Below, piece after piece: positions 33,227 through 40,835 of a stretch of DNA of 64,000 nucleotides. This stretch comes from Alicyclobacillus mali (GTDB lineage Bacteria > Bacillota > Bacilli > Alicyclobacillales > Alicyclobacillaceae). The position numbers and the translations under genes are program-made. The stretch's first letter is position 1, and every line of letters starts with the position of its first letter. Location of the stretch: NCBI RefSeq assembly GCF_017329565.1, contig NZ_JAFMTT010000002.1, one strand, 5' to 3'. The notes under the pieces were generated by a model that searched no databases, was not told the origin of the DNA, and was given only the letters and a program-made list of their open reading frames with translations.

Positions 33227-34540
33227 ATGACGTTGGAGCATTCGCACGCGCGCGCCGCGGCCATCAGCTCGCCCTCGGCAGCCATTCTCGCCGTGGATGC
33301 CGCCTCGGTCACGGCCGTCGCGTTTCTGCTTCGCCTCCTGTGGCTCACCATGGTGCACCCCGTTCCCACGTCGGATTTCGCCTGGTATCGCGATCACGCA
33401 CTCGCCCTGGCCGCTGGCCAAGGCTACACCTATGACGGCAGACCCACCGCCTACTTCCCGATTGGATACCCCCTCTTCCTCGCCGGAATCTATCAACTGT
33501 TTGGAAGCGGCTTTTGGAGCGGCACCATCGCCAACGCCATGCTGAACAGCCTGACCGCGGGACTCGTGACCATCCTCGGAGCCCGTCTGTGGAAGCGCTC
33601 AGCTGGACTCATCGCGGGCCTCCTTTTCGCGGCATACATATCCCAAATGGCCTGGTCCAGCGTGCTGTGCAGCGAAATGCTGTTCACGTTTCTCCTGACG
33701 CTGGCTGGGCTCGTGGGCGCTGTGCGGCGAGCCCATGAATTGCGGCTCGGCCGTGTCTTTGCCCTTGGATGCATCGTCGGGCTCGCCTGCACCGTTCGCC
33801 CCGTTCTCATGCTCGCGCCCGCCCCGTGGTTCGCGTACCTCTTGATTGCGCGCGCGGGATGGCGACGGGCGGCAAGGTTTGCGGCGGTGATGCTGGCCGG
33901 CATCGCGCTCGCGGTCGCGCCCATCACAGTGCGGAACGCGCTCGATCTCCACGCCTTCGTGCTCGTGTCCACAAACGGCGGCGTGAACCTGTGGCAAGGC
34001 AACAATCCACACGCAAACGGCGCCTATTTTTGGCCGCTCAATCCACATCAAAACCCGTTTTTGTCCTATGTTTCGAATGAGGTGGTGGAAGATCACGCCG
34101 CCGCGCAAGCCGCGCGCATCTACATCTTCACCCACCCACTCCGCACGGTGGAGATGGGCTTTGTGAAGTGGTGGCACCTGTTTGCCGGCGTCTCGAATGC
34201 GCTGCACTGGTCCATCGGCCAGAGCTCGCCACCCGTTCCCAACTGGTTCGCGCGCAGCGCGTACGCGGTCGATCTCGGCACATATCTCTTCATGCTCACG
34301 CTGGCCTGCGCCGGAACGGCCACCGCAGTGTGGAAGGCACGCCGCACGCGCGACGCGCGGGCTTTCTGGCCGCTTCTTCTTCTCGCGTATTATGTGGCGC
34401 TCTTTTTCGTCTTTCCCGCATGGGACCGCATGCGTGCGCCCATCGAGCCGTTGTTGGCGCTTTTTGCTGGGTACGGCGCTGTTCAGGTCATGAGGTTCAT
34501 CCGGCAAGCGCCATGGGCGCGCCGCTTCGGCCGGGGATAG
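33227..34540 (+). CDS. GT39-type membrane glycosyltransferase
   Basis: A 437-residue membrane protein with about ten helices, of the PMT/ArnT glycosyltransferase clan. The first outer loop has the conserved acid region SDFAWYRDHALALAAGQGYTY and FPIGYPLFLAGIY. Family members transfer a lipid-linked sugar on the outer face of the membrane, to protein or lipid. ATG at 33227 follows AAAGGAG by seven bases. Donor and acceptor not known. It directly precedes the probable 6S RNA. Confidence 0.85.
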   Translation: MTLEHSHARAAAISSPSAAILAVDAASVTAVAFLLRLLWLTMVHPVPTSDFAWYRDHALALAAGQGYTYDGRPTAYFPIGYPLFLAGIYQLFGSGFWSGTIANAMLNSLTAGLVTILGARLWKRSAGLIAGLLFAAYISQMAWSSVLCSEMLFTFLLTLAGLVGAVRRAHELRLGRVFALGCIVGLACTVRPVLMLAPAPWFAYLLIARAGWRRAARFAAVMLAGIALAVAPITVRNALDLHAFVLVSTNGGVNLWQGNNPHANGAYFWPLNPHQNPFLSYVSNEVVEDHAAAQAARIYIFTHPLRTVEMGFVKWWHLFAGVSNALHWSIGQSSPPVPNWFARSAYAVDLGTYLFMLTLACAGTATAVWKARRTRDARAFWPLLLLAYYVALFFVFPAWDRMRAPIEPLLALFAGYGAVQVMRFIRQAPWARRFGRG

Positions 34541-34568
34541 AAGGATGATGTTGGCACACCGCAAATGC

Positions 34569-34597
34569 TTGGCATTCGCCGCAGAGCGTGCTATACT
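34569..34597 (+). promoter_or_regulatory. Sigma-A promoter of the 6S RNA candidate
   Basis: -35 TTGGCA (34569-34574), 17-base spacer, -10 TATACT (34592-34597). Strong match; the transcript would start near 34604. Confidence 0.75.
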
Positions 34598-34603
34598 ACA
34601 GCA

Positions 34604-34830
34604 ACAAGCTCCTGTGATGTTCGTGGGGCAGTTTTGGTTTTCATCCACGCAGTACCTACGGGAATCCGTGTCCGTCTGCGGATGCCATGCCTCGGCGTTG
34701 TGGACGGTTGAAACCGGCGGTAGGATACCCACCTTGGAGATGGGGATGCAAAACCGATTGTCCCACGGCAGAACGGGGTTACATACCAAGCCGCTTGTCG
34801 ACGCGCATATCGCTCGGCGGGCGGCTTTTT
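34604..34830 (+). ncRNA. ssrS: Probable 6S RNA
   Basis: A 227-base unit with its own promoter and terminator but no reading frame with a ribosome site. The 5' part contains TGATGTTCGTGGGGCAG and the 3' part CCCACGGCAGAACGGGG; GTTC/GAAC and GTGG/CCAC pair with each other around a bulge, as in the closing arm of 6S RNA. A hairpin (AAGCCGC ... GCGGCTT, about 34792-34825) with five T residues ends it at 34830. 6S RNA binds RNA polymerase with sigma-A. Alternative: another structured small RNA. Identification is by motif and layout, not by alignment. Confidence 0.65.
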
Positions 34831-34849
34831 CATGCGCTTGGCGGCAGCT

Positions 34850-35284
34850 TCAGTTGTCCGCCCCGCCCGCGCAGCGATCGCAGTAGCCGTAAATCTCGAG
34901 CCTGTGGTCTTCGATATGAAAGTTCGGCACCTGTTGCCGAATTCGGTCGATGGGGCACTCTTCGATGGGGATGGACGCTCCGCAGCGCAGGCACACGAGG
35001 TGATGGTGATGCCCGCGCGCGCACTGCAGGCGGTAACGAGCCCTGTCGTCCGCGAACTCCATCGGCTCGATCACGTTCTGTTCCACGAGGATCCCGAGCG
35101 TCCGGTAGATAGTGTCAAAGCTCACGGACGGGTAGATTTGACTGACGTGATCGTACACCTCTTTCGCCGAAAAATACCGATCCCGGTTCTCGACGAACAG
35201 ATCCACCACCGCACGCCGCTTGCCGGTGAATTTGTAGCCCGCCTCTTTCAGCGCCTGGAGGATGGAGGCTGTGGTCTCGTGCAC
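34850..35284 (-). CDS. zur: Zinc uptake regulator, Fur family
   Basis: A 144-residue Fur-family repressor. The winged helix is N-terminal (KFTGKRRAVVDLF, VSFDTIYRTLGIL); the dimer/metal part has RGHHHHLVCLRCG and YGYCDRCAGG, giving the two CxxC structural zinc sites. GTG at 35284 with AAGGGAG nine bases upstream. It is divergent from a zinc ABC importer and each promoter has a Zur-type palindrome, so I call it Zur rather than Fur or PerR; iron or manganese sensing is the alternative. Confidence 0.9.
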   Translation of the reverse strand: MHETTASILQALKEAGYKFTGKRRAVVDLFVENRDRYFSAKEVYDHVSQIYPSVSFDTIYRTLGILVEQNVIEPMEFADDRARYRLQCARGHHHHLVCLRCGASIPIEECPIDRIRQQVPNFHIEDHRLEIYGYCDRCAGGADN

Positions 35285-35311
35285 CGAATACAACTCCCTT
35301 CTTCCGCCTCT

Positions 35312-35341
35312 ATCATAAATCGAAATCAATCCGATTTACAA
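35312..35341 (-). promoter_or_regulatory. Promoter of zur
   Basis: Minus strand: -35 TTGTAA (35336-35341), 18-base spacer, -10 TATGAT (35312-35317). The Zur box 35317-35337 fills the spacer, so repression would be autoregulatory. Confidence 0.6.
35317..35337. promoter_or_regulatory. Zur box 1
   Basis: AAATCG(N9)CGATTT palindrome, agreeing with the Bacillus Zur consensus outer arms (AAATCG ... CGATTT, 21 bases). Lies between the -35 and -10 of zur and overlaps the -35 of znuA. Confidence 0.8.
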
Positions 35342-35363
35342 ACCGCCCACAACCTGATATACT
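35335..35363 (+). promoter_or_regulatory. Promoter of the zinc importer operon
   Basis: -35 TTTACA (35335-35340), 17-base spacer, -10 TATACT (35358-35363). A transcript would begin near 35370, before the second Zur box. Confidence 0.75.
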
Positions 35364-35377
35364 CCTCTCGGCAACCC

Positions 35378-35398
35378 AAATCGGAATCGTTCTGATTT
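35378..35398. promoter_or_regulatory. Zur box 2
   Basis: Inverted repeat AAATCGGAAT-C-GTTCTGATTT. Lies downstream of the znuA promoter and 20 bases before its start codon, a roadblock position. Confidence 0.8.
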
Positions 35399-35417
35399 GA
35401 GAGGGTGGAGAGAGAAC

Positions 35418-36356
35418 ATGAAGCGCCCATGGAGAAGTACGACCATCACCGCATTGGCCGCTGCGCTCATCGCGACGGGTTGCGGCATCGCGAAACCCGC
35501 ATCGAACGGCGGAGCGTCGGCATCCCAGCCGAAAATCCGCGCAGTCGGAGCAGAGAGCGAATACGCGGACCTCATCCGCCAGATTGGTGGACCGTATGTG
35601 TCCGTCACAGCCATCATGTCCAACCCCGCGGTGGACCCGCACGAATACGAGGCCAATCCGAAAGACGCCATCGCGGTGGCTGAGGCAAACCTGGTTGTGC
35701 AGAACGGGCTCGGTTACGACGAGTTCATGAACAAGCTCGAGCAGGCTTCGCCGAACCCCAAGCGGTACGTGATCGACGCGGGGCAGGCACTTGGCTATCA
35801 GCCGAACACCGCCAATCCTCATATCTGGTATCAATTGAATACCATGCCCCGGTTGGCGAAGATGGTCGCATCGGATCTGGGCAAACTGGATCCCAGTCAG
35901 GCGGCCTACTTTCAGGCGCGCGCGCATGCGTTCGTCCAGTCGCTCAAACCGTGGGATGAGGCGGTGGCCCGCCTGAAGGCGGCCTATCGCGGCCGCGGTG
36001 CGGCGGTCACGGAACCTGTGTCGGACTATCTGCTTCAGGAGGCAGGTCTCCAGATCAAGACGCCCTGGGCATTTCAGGAAGCCATCATGAACGGCACGGA
36101 TCCGTCGCCGCAGGACGTGGCGCTGCAGACGCAGCTGTTCACGCACCACGAGGTGAGCGTGTTCTGCTACAACAAGCAGGTGGTGACAAACGTCACCAAG
36201 ATGTTCCTCACGCTCGCCCAGCGAGAACACATTCCGACGGTCGCCGTGTACGAGACGGAGCCCACGGGACTGACGTATCAGCAGTGGATGCTTGAGGAGA
36301 CCAACGCCATCTACAACGCGCTCGCGCACGGCACGTCCCTGGAGGCGATCTCGTGA
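35418..36356 (+). CDS. znuA: Zinc ABC transporter, substrate-binding lipoprotein
   Basis: A 312-residue cluster A-I metal-binding lipoprotein that captures zinc outside the membrane. Signal peptide with ATGC lipobox, then metal ligands His in DPHEYEANP and NPHIWY; the usual third His is replaced by TEPVSDYLL and the fourth ligand site is FCYNKQ, so its coordination differs from the classic form. ATG at 35418 with GGAGAGAG upstream. Overlaps znuC by four bases. Confidence 0.9.
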   Translation: MKRPWRSTTITALAAALIATGCGIAKPASNGGASASQPKIRAVGAESEYADLIRQIGGPYVSVTAIMSNPAVDPHEYEANPKDAIAVAEANLVVQNGLGYDEFMNKLEQASPNPKRYVIDAGQALGYQPNTANPHIWYQLNTMPRLAKMVASDLGKLDPSQAAYFQARAHAFVQSLKPWDEAVARLKAAYRGRGAAVTEPVSDYLLQEAGLQIKTPWAFQEAIMNGTDPSPQDVALQTQLFTHHEVSVFCYNKQVVTNVTKMFLTLAQREHIPTVAVYETEPTGLTYQQWMLEETNAIYNALAHGTSLEAIS

Positions 36357-37174
36357 CACCTGCCATCTCGTTTTGCGACCTCACCGTATCGTACGGCTCC
36401 CGCACCGTGTTTGCGCATCTGACGGGCGAGATTCGGGCCAGACAGTTCGTCGGCGTGCTGGGACCAAACGGCGCCGGCAAGTCGACGCTGCTCAAAACGC
36501 TGGCCGGGCTCATCCGCCCCGCCGGAGGTGTTGTCGAGATCGACGGCAAGCCCGTCCGGCGGCGCAACGAGGCCATTGGCTACGTGCCGCAGGCGGTGCA
36601 TTTGGACGAGGACGTGCCGCTCACCGGGCGCGATCTCGTCGGCCTGGGTCTGGATGGGCATCGCCTCGGCTTTCCGCTCCCCTCCAGGCGGCGGCGCGAC
36701 GCAATTGAAGCGGCGCTCGCGGAGGTGAACGCGCTCCACCTGGCGGACAGGCGCATCGGACGGCTGTCGGGCGGCGAGCGCCAGCGGCTGCTGATTGCGC
36801 AGGCCATCGTCTCGAAGCCGCGCGTCCTGCTGCTCGACGAGCCGCTCAACAACCTCGATCTCGCCTCCACGCACCAGGTGGTGGATCTCGTAAAGCGGCT
36901 CGCGCACGAGGGCCAGATGGCGGTGTTGCTCGTGGCGCACGACGTGAATCCGCTCATTGGCCGCGCCGACGAAATTCTCTATCTGGCCAATGGCCGGATG
37001 GCAAAAGGCGCCTTGGACGACGTGCTGCGCCCGGAGGTGCTGTCGGGGCTCTACGGCTACCCGGTGGAGGTGCTGCGCGCAGGAGGCCGGATCATCGTGG
37101 CTGCCGGGGCCATCGACGGGCACGGGCACGCCGTGTCGGCGGCGAGCCCAGAGGCGAGCGTGATGCTGCCATGA
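36353..37174 (+). CDS. znuC: Zinc ABC transporter, ATPase
   Basis: A 273-residue ABC ATPase: Walker A GPNGAGKSTLLKTLAG, Q-loop YVPQAVHLD, signature LSGGERQRLLIAQA, Walker B VLLLDEPLNNLD and His-switch VAHDVN. It powers the two permeases that follow. GTG at 36353 overlaps znuA; the stop overlaps the next start (ATGA). Confidence 0.95.
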   Translation: MTPAISFCDLTVSYGSRTVFAHLTGEIRARQFVGVLGPNGAGKSTLLKTLAGLIRPAGGVVEIDGKPVRRRNEAIGYVPQAVHLDEDVPLTGRDLVGLGLDGHRLGFPLPSRRRRDAIEAALAEVNALHLADRRIGRLSGGERQRLLIAQAIVSKPRVLLLDEPLNNLDLASTHQVVDLVKRLAHEGQMAVLLVAHDVNPLIGRADEILYLANGRMAKGALDDVLRPEVLSGLYGYPVEVLRAGGRIIVAAGAIDGHGHAVSAASPEASVMLP

Positions 37175-38046
37175 CGCTCGGTTGGCTGGGCGAGGCGCTC
37201 GCGAGTGCGCCTGTCGAGCACGCGCTCGTCGCTGGCACCGAAATCGCATTTCTCTCCGGCCTGGTGGGTGCGTTCGTCATCTTGCGCGGGCAGTCGTTCG
37301 CGGGCCACGTGTTGACCGACGTTGGCACTACCGGCGGCGCCGGCGCCTACCTCGTCGGCATGAACGGCTGGCTTGGCTTTCTGTCGTTTGGCGTCGTGGC
37401 GTCCGTCGGCATGGAACTTACCGGCGGCCGAACGCGCGGCGAGCGCGATCTCGCCACCGGCGTCGTGCTCTCCCTCGCGCTCGGCTTCGGCGCCCTGTTC
37501 CTGTACCTCGACGCACAGCTCGCGCACGCCAACGCGTCGATGGCGGTGCTGTTCGGCTCGTTGTTCACGCTCGATCCCGCCCTCGTGCCGTGGATCTCGT
37601 TGGCGGCCGCTGCCTGCCTGGTGGCGATGCTCCTCATCTGGCGCCCGCTCGCCCTCGCGTCCGTCAACCCGGACCTCGCGCGCGTGCGCGGCGTTCCGGT
37701 TCGGGCGATATCCGTCGCGTTCATGGTGGTGCTGGCGGTGGCCGTCGAGACGGACGCCCTCGTGGCCGGATCGCTCCTCGCCACGGCGCTCATCGTCGGG
37801 CCAGCCGCGACAGCCGCTCGTTTCACGGCCAACCCGCTTCGCGCGGGTCTCACGGGCGGCTTGCTCGGCGCGTTGATTGTGGCTGCTAGTGTGCTTTTGT
37901 CGTACGACAGCTACACTTGGCTGCCGCAGCACACCAGTTGGCCGGTGAGCTTCTTTGTTGCGGCGCTGGCGTTCTTGGCATACGCCGCGGCGGCAGGCGC
38001 AGACCGAGCCACATTTCGGCGCAGAGCGGAGGTCGAGCTGCGATGA
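37171..38046 (+). CDS. znuB: Zinc ABC transporter permease 1
   Basis: A 291-residue ABC-3 family permease with about nine helices. LSGLVGAFVILRGQSFAGHVLTDVG and VSLADALVAGS-type cytoplasmic loop (VETDALVAGSLLATALIVGPAATA) are conserved. ATG at 37171 overlaps znuC. The next gene is a second permease of the same family. Confidence 0.92.
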   Translation: MTLGWLGEALASAPVEHALVAGTEIAFLSGLVGAFVILRGQSFAGHVLTDVGTTGGAGAYLVGMNGWLGFLSFGVVASVGMELTGGRTRGERDLATGVVLSLALGFGALFLYLDAQLAHANASMAVLFGSLFTLDPALVPWISLAAAACLVAMLLIWRPLALASVNPDLARVRGVPVRAISVAFMVVLAVAVETDALVAGSLLATALIVGPAATAARFTANPLRAGLTGGLLGALIVAASVLLSYDSYTWLPQHTSWPVSFFVAALAFLAYAAAAGADRATFRRRAEVELR

Positions 38047-38870
38047 ACCCGTTTTTGGTCCTTGCCTTTCCGTTCGCCCGGCACGCGCTGCTCGCGGCGA
38101 GCTTCGTCGCCGTGGCAGCGGGTTGGATCGGCTTCTACGTGGTCGTTCGAGGCACGGCGTTCGCGGCGCACGCGCTCCCGAAAATCGGATTTGCCGGCGC
38201 AAGCGGCGCCCTGCTCCTGGGCGTGAACTCGCTCGTGGGCGTCAGCCTCTACTCGGCCGTCGCCGCGCTCGGCATCGGGGCGCTGGCGGAACGGGACCGG
38301 CGCGATGTGGCGACGGCCCTCGTCCTCGCCTTGGGCCTCGGCACAGGCGCCCTGTTTCTCAGCCTGGGCAACCTGTATGCCGAGGATGCGATGTCGCTGT
38401 TGTTCGGCCAGGTGCTGGGCGTGAGTTCGTCCGGCGTCATCGAGACGGCCTGCGTGTCGGCCGTTGGCATCGCGCTTGTGGCGGCGTTTCACCGCAGGCT
38501 TCTCTTCACCACCCTGGCACGGGAAGCCGCCGCGGTCCGCGGCGCGTCCAACCGCATGGCGGACTGGGCTCTGCTCGTGAGCCTCGGCCTCGCGACGAGC
38601 GCCATGATGCCCGTGGTGGGCGCGCTTCTCTCGTTCAGCCTGCTCGTCGGCCCGGCGCTCGCGGCGCGCCATCTCGCCAGACGGCCCTGGCAGGCCATTG
38701 CCCTGAGCGTCGCGCTCTCGCTTCTCATCACATGGCTATCGCTGTTCCTGTCGTTTTCGCTCGGTTGGCCCGTCGGGTTCTTCGTCTCCTGCCTGTCCGC
38801 GCTCGCGTATGCGGCGTCCCGCGGGAGCTCGCGCGCCTTCGCCCGCAAAACGGCTGCCCCCGCCGCATGA
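38043..38870 (+). CDS. znuB: Zinc ABC transporter permease 2
   Basis: A 275-residue ABC-3 permease. AAGWIGFYVVVRGTAFAAHALPKIGFAGASG is the N-terminal signature, and SAMMPVVGALLSFSLLVGPALAARHLA the loop signature. ATG at 38043 overlaps permease 1 (ATGA). The two probably make a heterodimer. The last 60 residues are basic. Confidence 0.9.
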   Translation: MNPFLVLAFPFARHALLAASFVAVAAGWIGFYVVVRGTAFAAHALPKIGFAGASGALLLGVNSLVGVSLYSAVAALGIGALAERDRRDVATALVLALGLGTGALFLSLGNLYAEDAMSLLFGQVLGVSSSGVIETACVSAVGIALVAAFHRRLLFTTLAREAAAVRGASNRMADWALLVSLGLATSAMMPVVGALLSFSLLVGPALAARHLARRPWQAIALSVALSLLITWLSLFLSFSLGWPVGFFVSCLSALAYAASRGSSRAFARKTAAPAA

Positions 38871-39003
38871 CGTGGTGATGGCCGTTTTTCGACATTCGCG
38901 TCCCCTTCGGCCCGAGAGCGCTTACACGATTTGCCACCCGAGCGATCCGTCTGCTAGGATGGGTTTCGTCATCATGGTTCGTTCTCGACGAGGGGTGAAG
39001 AGG

Positions 39004-39540
39004 ATGGACGAACAAGAGCGGCTTCGCCCGAAGACGTGCAAGGAGTCGCGCGCCACGAAAATCCTGCGCGTCTTCCCGGGGGATCTCAACGATCACCACA
39101 CGATGTTCGGCGGCAAACTCATGGCCTACATCGACGACGTGGCCTCCATCTCCGCGGAGCGGCACGCCCGCGCGGAGACCGTCACAGCCTCGACCGACAG
39201 CGTCGATTTCCTGTTGCCCATCACCGAAGGACACTCGGTCTGCCTCACCTCGTACGTGACGTCGACGGGCCGCACGTCGATGGAAGTGTTCGTCAAGGTC
39301 GTGATTGAGCACCTGCGGACGGGTGAGCGCAAAATCGCGGCGACGGCGTTTCTGACGTTCGTCGCGCTGGACTCGGACGGAAAGCCGATTCCGGTGCCGC
39401 CCGTCATCCCGGAGACGCAGGAAGAGAAGGCGCTGCACGAGAGCGCACCGGCGCGCGCCGAGGCTCGACGGCAACACCGGGAGCAGAGTCGGCTGTTGGC
39501 CGCGCATCTGAAGCCGGATCGCCTGTGGGAAATGATTTGA
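39004..39540 (+). CDS. Acyl-CoA thioesterase (hotdog fold)
   Basis: A 178-residue hotdog-fold thioesterase of the YkhA/BACH group that hydrolyses acyl-CoA. Conserved NDHHTMFGGKLMAYIDDVASISA is the catalytic region. A basic, Glu- and Arg-rich C-terminal tail follows. ATG at 39004 with AGGGGTG upstream. Ended by a strong terminator; monocistronic. Confidence 0.9.
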   Translation: MDEQERLRPKTCKESRATKILRVFPGDLNDHHTMFGGKLMAYIDDVASISAERHARAETVTASTDSVDFLLPITEGHSVCLTSYVTSTGRTSMEVFVKVVIEHLRTGERKIAATAFLTFVALDSDGKPIPVPPVIPETQEEKALHESAPARAEARRQHREQSRLLAAHLKPDRLWEMI

Positions 39541-39543
39541 GGG

Positions 39544-39571
39544 AAGCCGCCCGCGTGGGGCGGCTTTTTTT
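39544..39571 (+). terminator. Rho-independent terminator
   Basis: AAGCCGCCC, loop CGCGTG, GGGCGGCTT followed by T residues; a seven-base T-run. Four bases after the thioesterase stop. Confidence 0.9.
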
Positions 39572-39599
39572 GTGTGGAGCTCTTGAGGTGCCCGCGGCT

Positions 39600-40592
39600 T
39601 CAGCGCTCGATGATGACGCGCCGCCCCGCGCGCGCCGAAAGAAGGCACGCGTCCAGCACGCGCATGTTTGCCACCGCATCCTCGGGCGGGAACCGAAGCG
39701 GCTTGCCTTCCAGGATGGCGCGGCCGAGATCGTCGACTTCGAGGGCGTAGGGGTCGAGCGGATCGAACGTCTCCACGCGCTCGCCCTCGGCCGAGATGAG
39801 GCGCAAGGTCACGGGCTCGCCGAGGAACGCGTGTTCCAGGATGAGGCGGCCGTTTGCGCCGACGATTTCCACCTCATTCCGATCCGCCGCCCACATGCCG
39901 CAGTCGAAGGTGAGCGAGACGCCGCCCGCGAACTCGACGAGGCCGGCGAGGTACATGTCGACGCCGTCGTGATCGGGCGAGAAAAAGGCATGCGCCGTGG
40001 CCGCGATGGGTTCTTCGCCCAGAATGAGCCTGGCCGCGGAGATGGGATAGCAGCCGACGTCGTAGAGCGATCCGCCGCCCCAGTCGCGGCGGTAGCGGAT
40101 GTTGCCGAGATCGGCCGCATTGTTGAACGTGAACGAGCCGCGCATGCCGCGCACCGGCCCGATGGTGCCGGCCTGGATGAGTTCGAGCACCCTGTTGTAG
40201 CGCGGATGGTGGCGGTACATGAACGCCTCCGCAAGGTATACCCCGTGCGACCGGCAGGCGTCCACCATGGCCTCCGCCTCGCGGGCGTCGAGCGCGATGG
40301 GCTTCTCGCACAGCACGTGCTTCCCCGCCTCGGCCGCCTGAAGGGTCCACGGCTTGTGCAGGTGATTCGGCAGCGGGATGTAGACCGCGTCCACGTCGGG
40401 ATCGCGGAGGAGTTCCTCGTAGCTCGCATACGCGCGCGCCGCCCCGAAGCGACGCGCCACCTCCTCGGCTTTGGCGCCGTCGCGGCTCGCGACAGCGTAA
40501 AGCTCCCCCGTTTCGGACGACAGAATGCCGGGGATGAGCTTGCGAATGGCGATATCCGCGCACCCGAGAATGCCGAAGCGAACTTTCCTCAT
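39600..40592 (-). CDS. Gfo/Idh/MocA-family oxidoreductase
   Basis: A 330-residue NAD(P)-dependent sugar or inositol oxidoreductase. Rossmann motif FGILGCADIAIRKLIPG, conserved HVLCEKPIALD (the EKP signature) and YLAEAFMYRHHPR. C-terminal beta-sheet half complete. Substrate unknown. ATG at 40592 follows AGGGGTG. No sugar gene adjoins it. A short remnant of another member of this family lies at 44.6 kb. Confidence 0.9.
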   Translation of the reverse strand: MRKVRFGILGCADIAIRKLIPGILSSETGELYAVASRDGAKAEEVARRFGAARAYASYEELLRDPDVDAVYIPLPNHLHKPWTLQAAEAGKHVLCEKPIALDAREAEAMVDACRSHGVYLAEAFMYRHHPRYNRVLELIQAGTIGPVRGMRGSFTFNNAADLGNIRYRRDWGGGSLYDVGCYPISAARLILGEEPIAATAHAFFSPDHDGVDMYLAGLVEFAGGVSLTFDCGMWAADRNEVEIVGANGRLILEHAFLGEPVTLRLISAEGERVETFDPLDPYALEVDDLGRAILEGKPLRFPPEDAVANMRVLDACLLSARAGRRVIIER

Positions 40593-40663
40593 CTGAACAC
40601 CCCTTTGTTCCTGGATGACATCTGGCTCTCCCCATTCTGCCACACGGCGCGATCCATGTCGCC

Positions 40664-40765
40664 GTGATCCGATCTCCGGTGTCGAACCGCGCAGGCGTGA
40701 TCGGATCTCTTTTGTCGAACATGGGCGGCGAGATCGGATCTTTTTTCGAATATCGCGCAACGCCT
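40664..40765. repeat. Three 32-33 bp imperfect direct repeats
   Basis: Three successive units share GATCSGATCT then an A- or T-rich stretch and TCGAA: first at 40667 (GATCCGATCTCCGGTGTCGAA), second at 40699 (GATCGGATCTCTTTTGTCGAA), third at 40732 (GATCGGATCTTTTTTCGAA). Spacing is 32 and 33 bases. They lie between divergent genes, with no reading frame of quality over them. Confidence 0.85.
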
Positions 40766-40835
40766 GGGCGCATGGCAGCGCCTTCGTTTGCGGCGCGCCT
40801 TCGTGCACGAGCATAATGGGTGCGAGGTGATTGAC

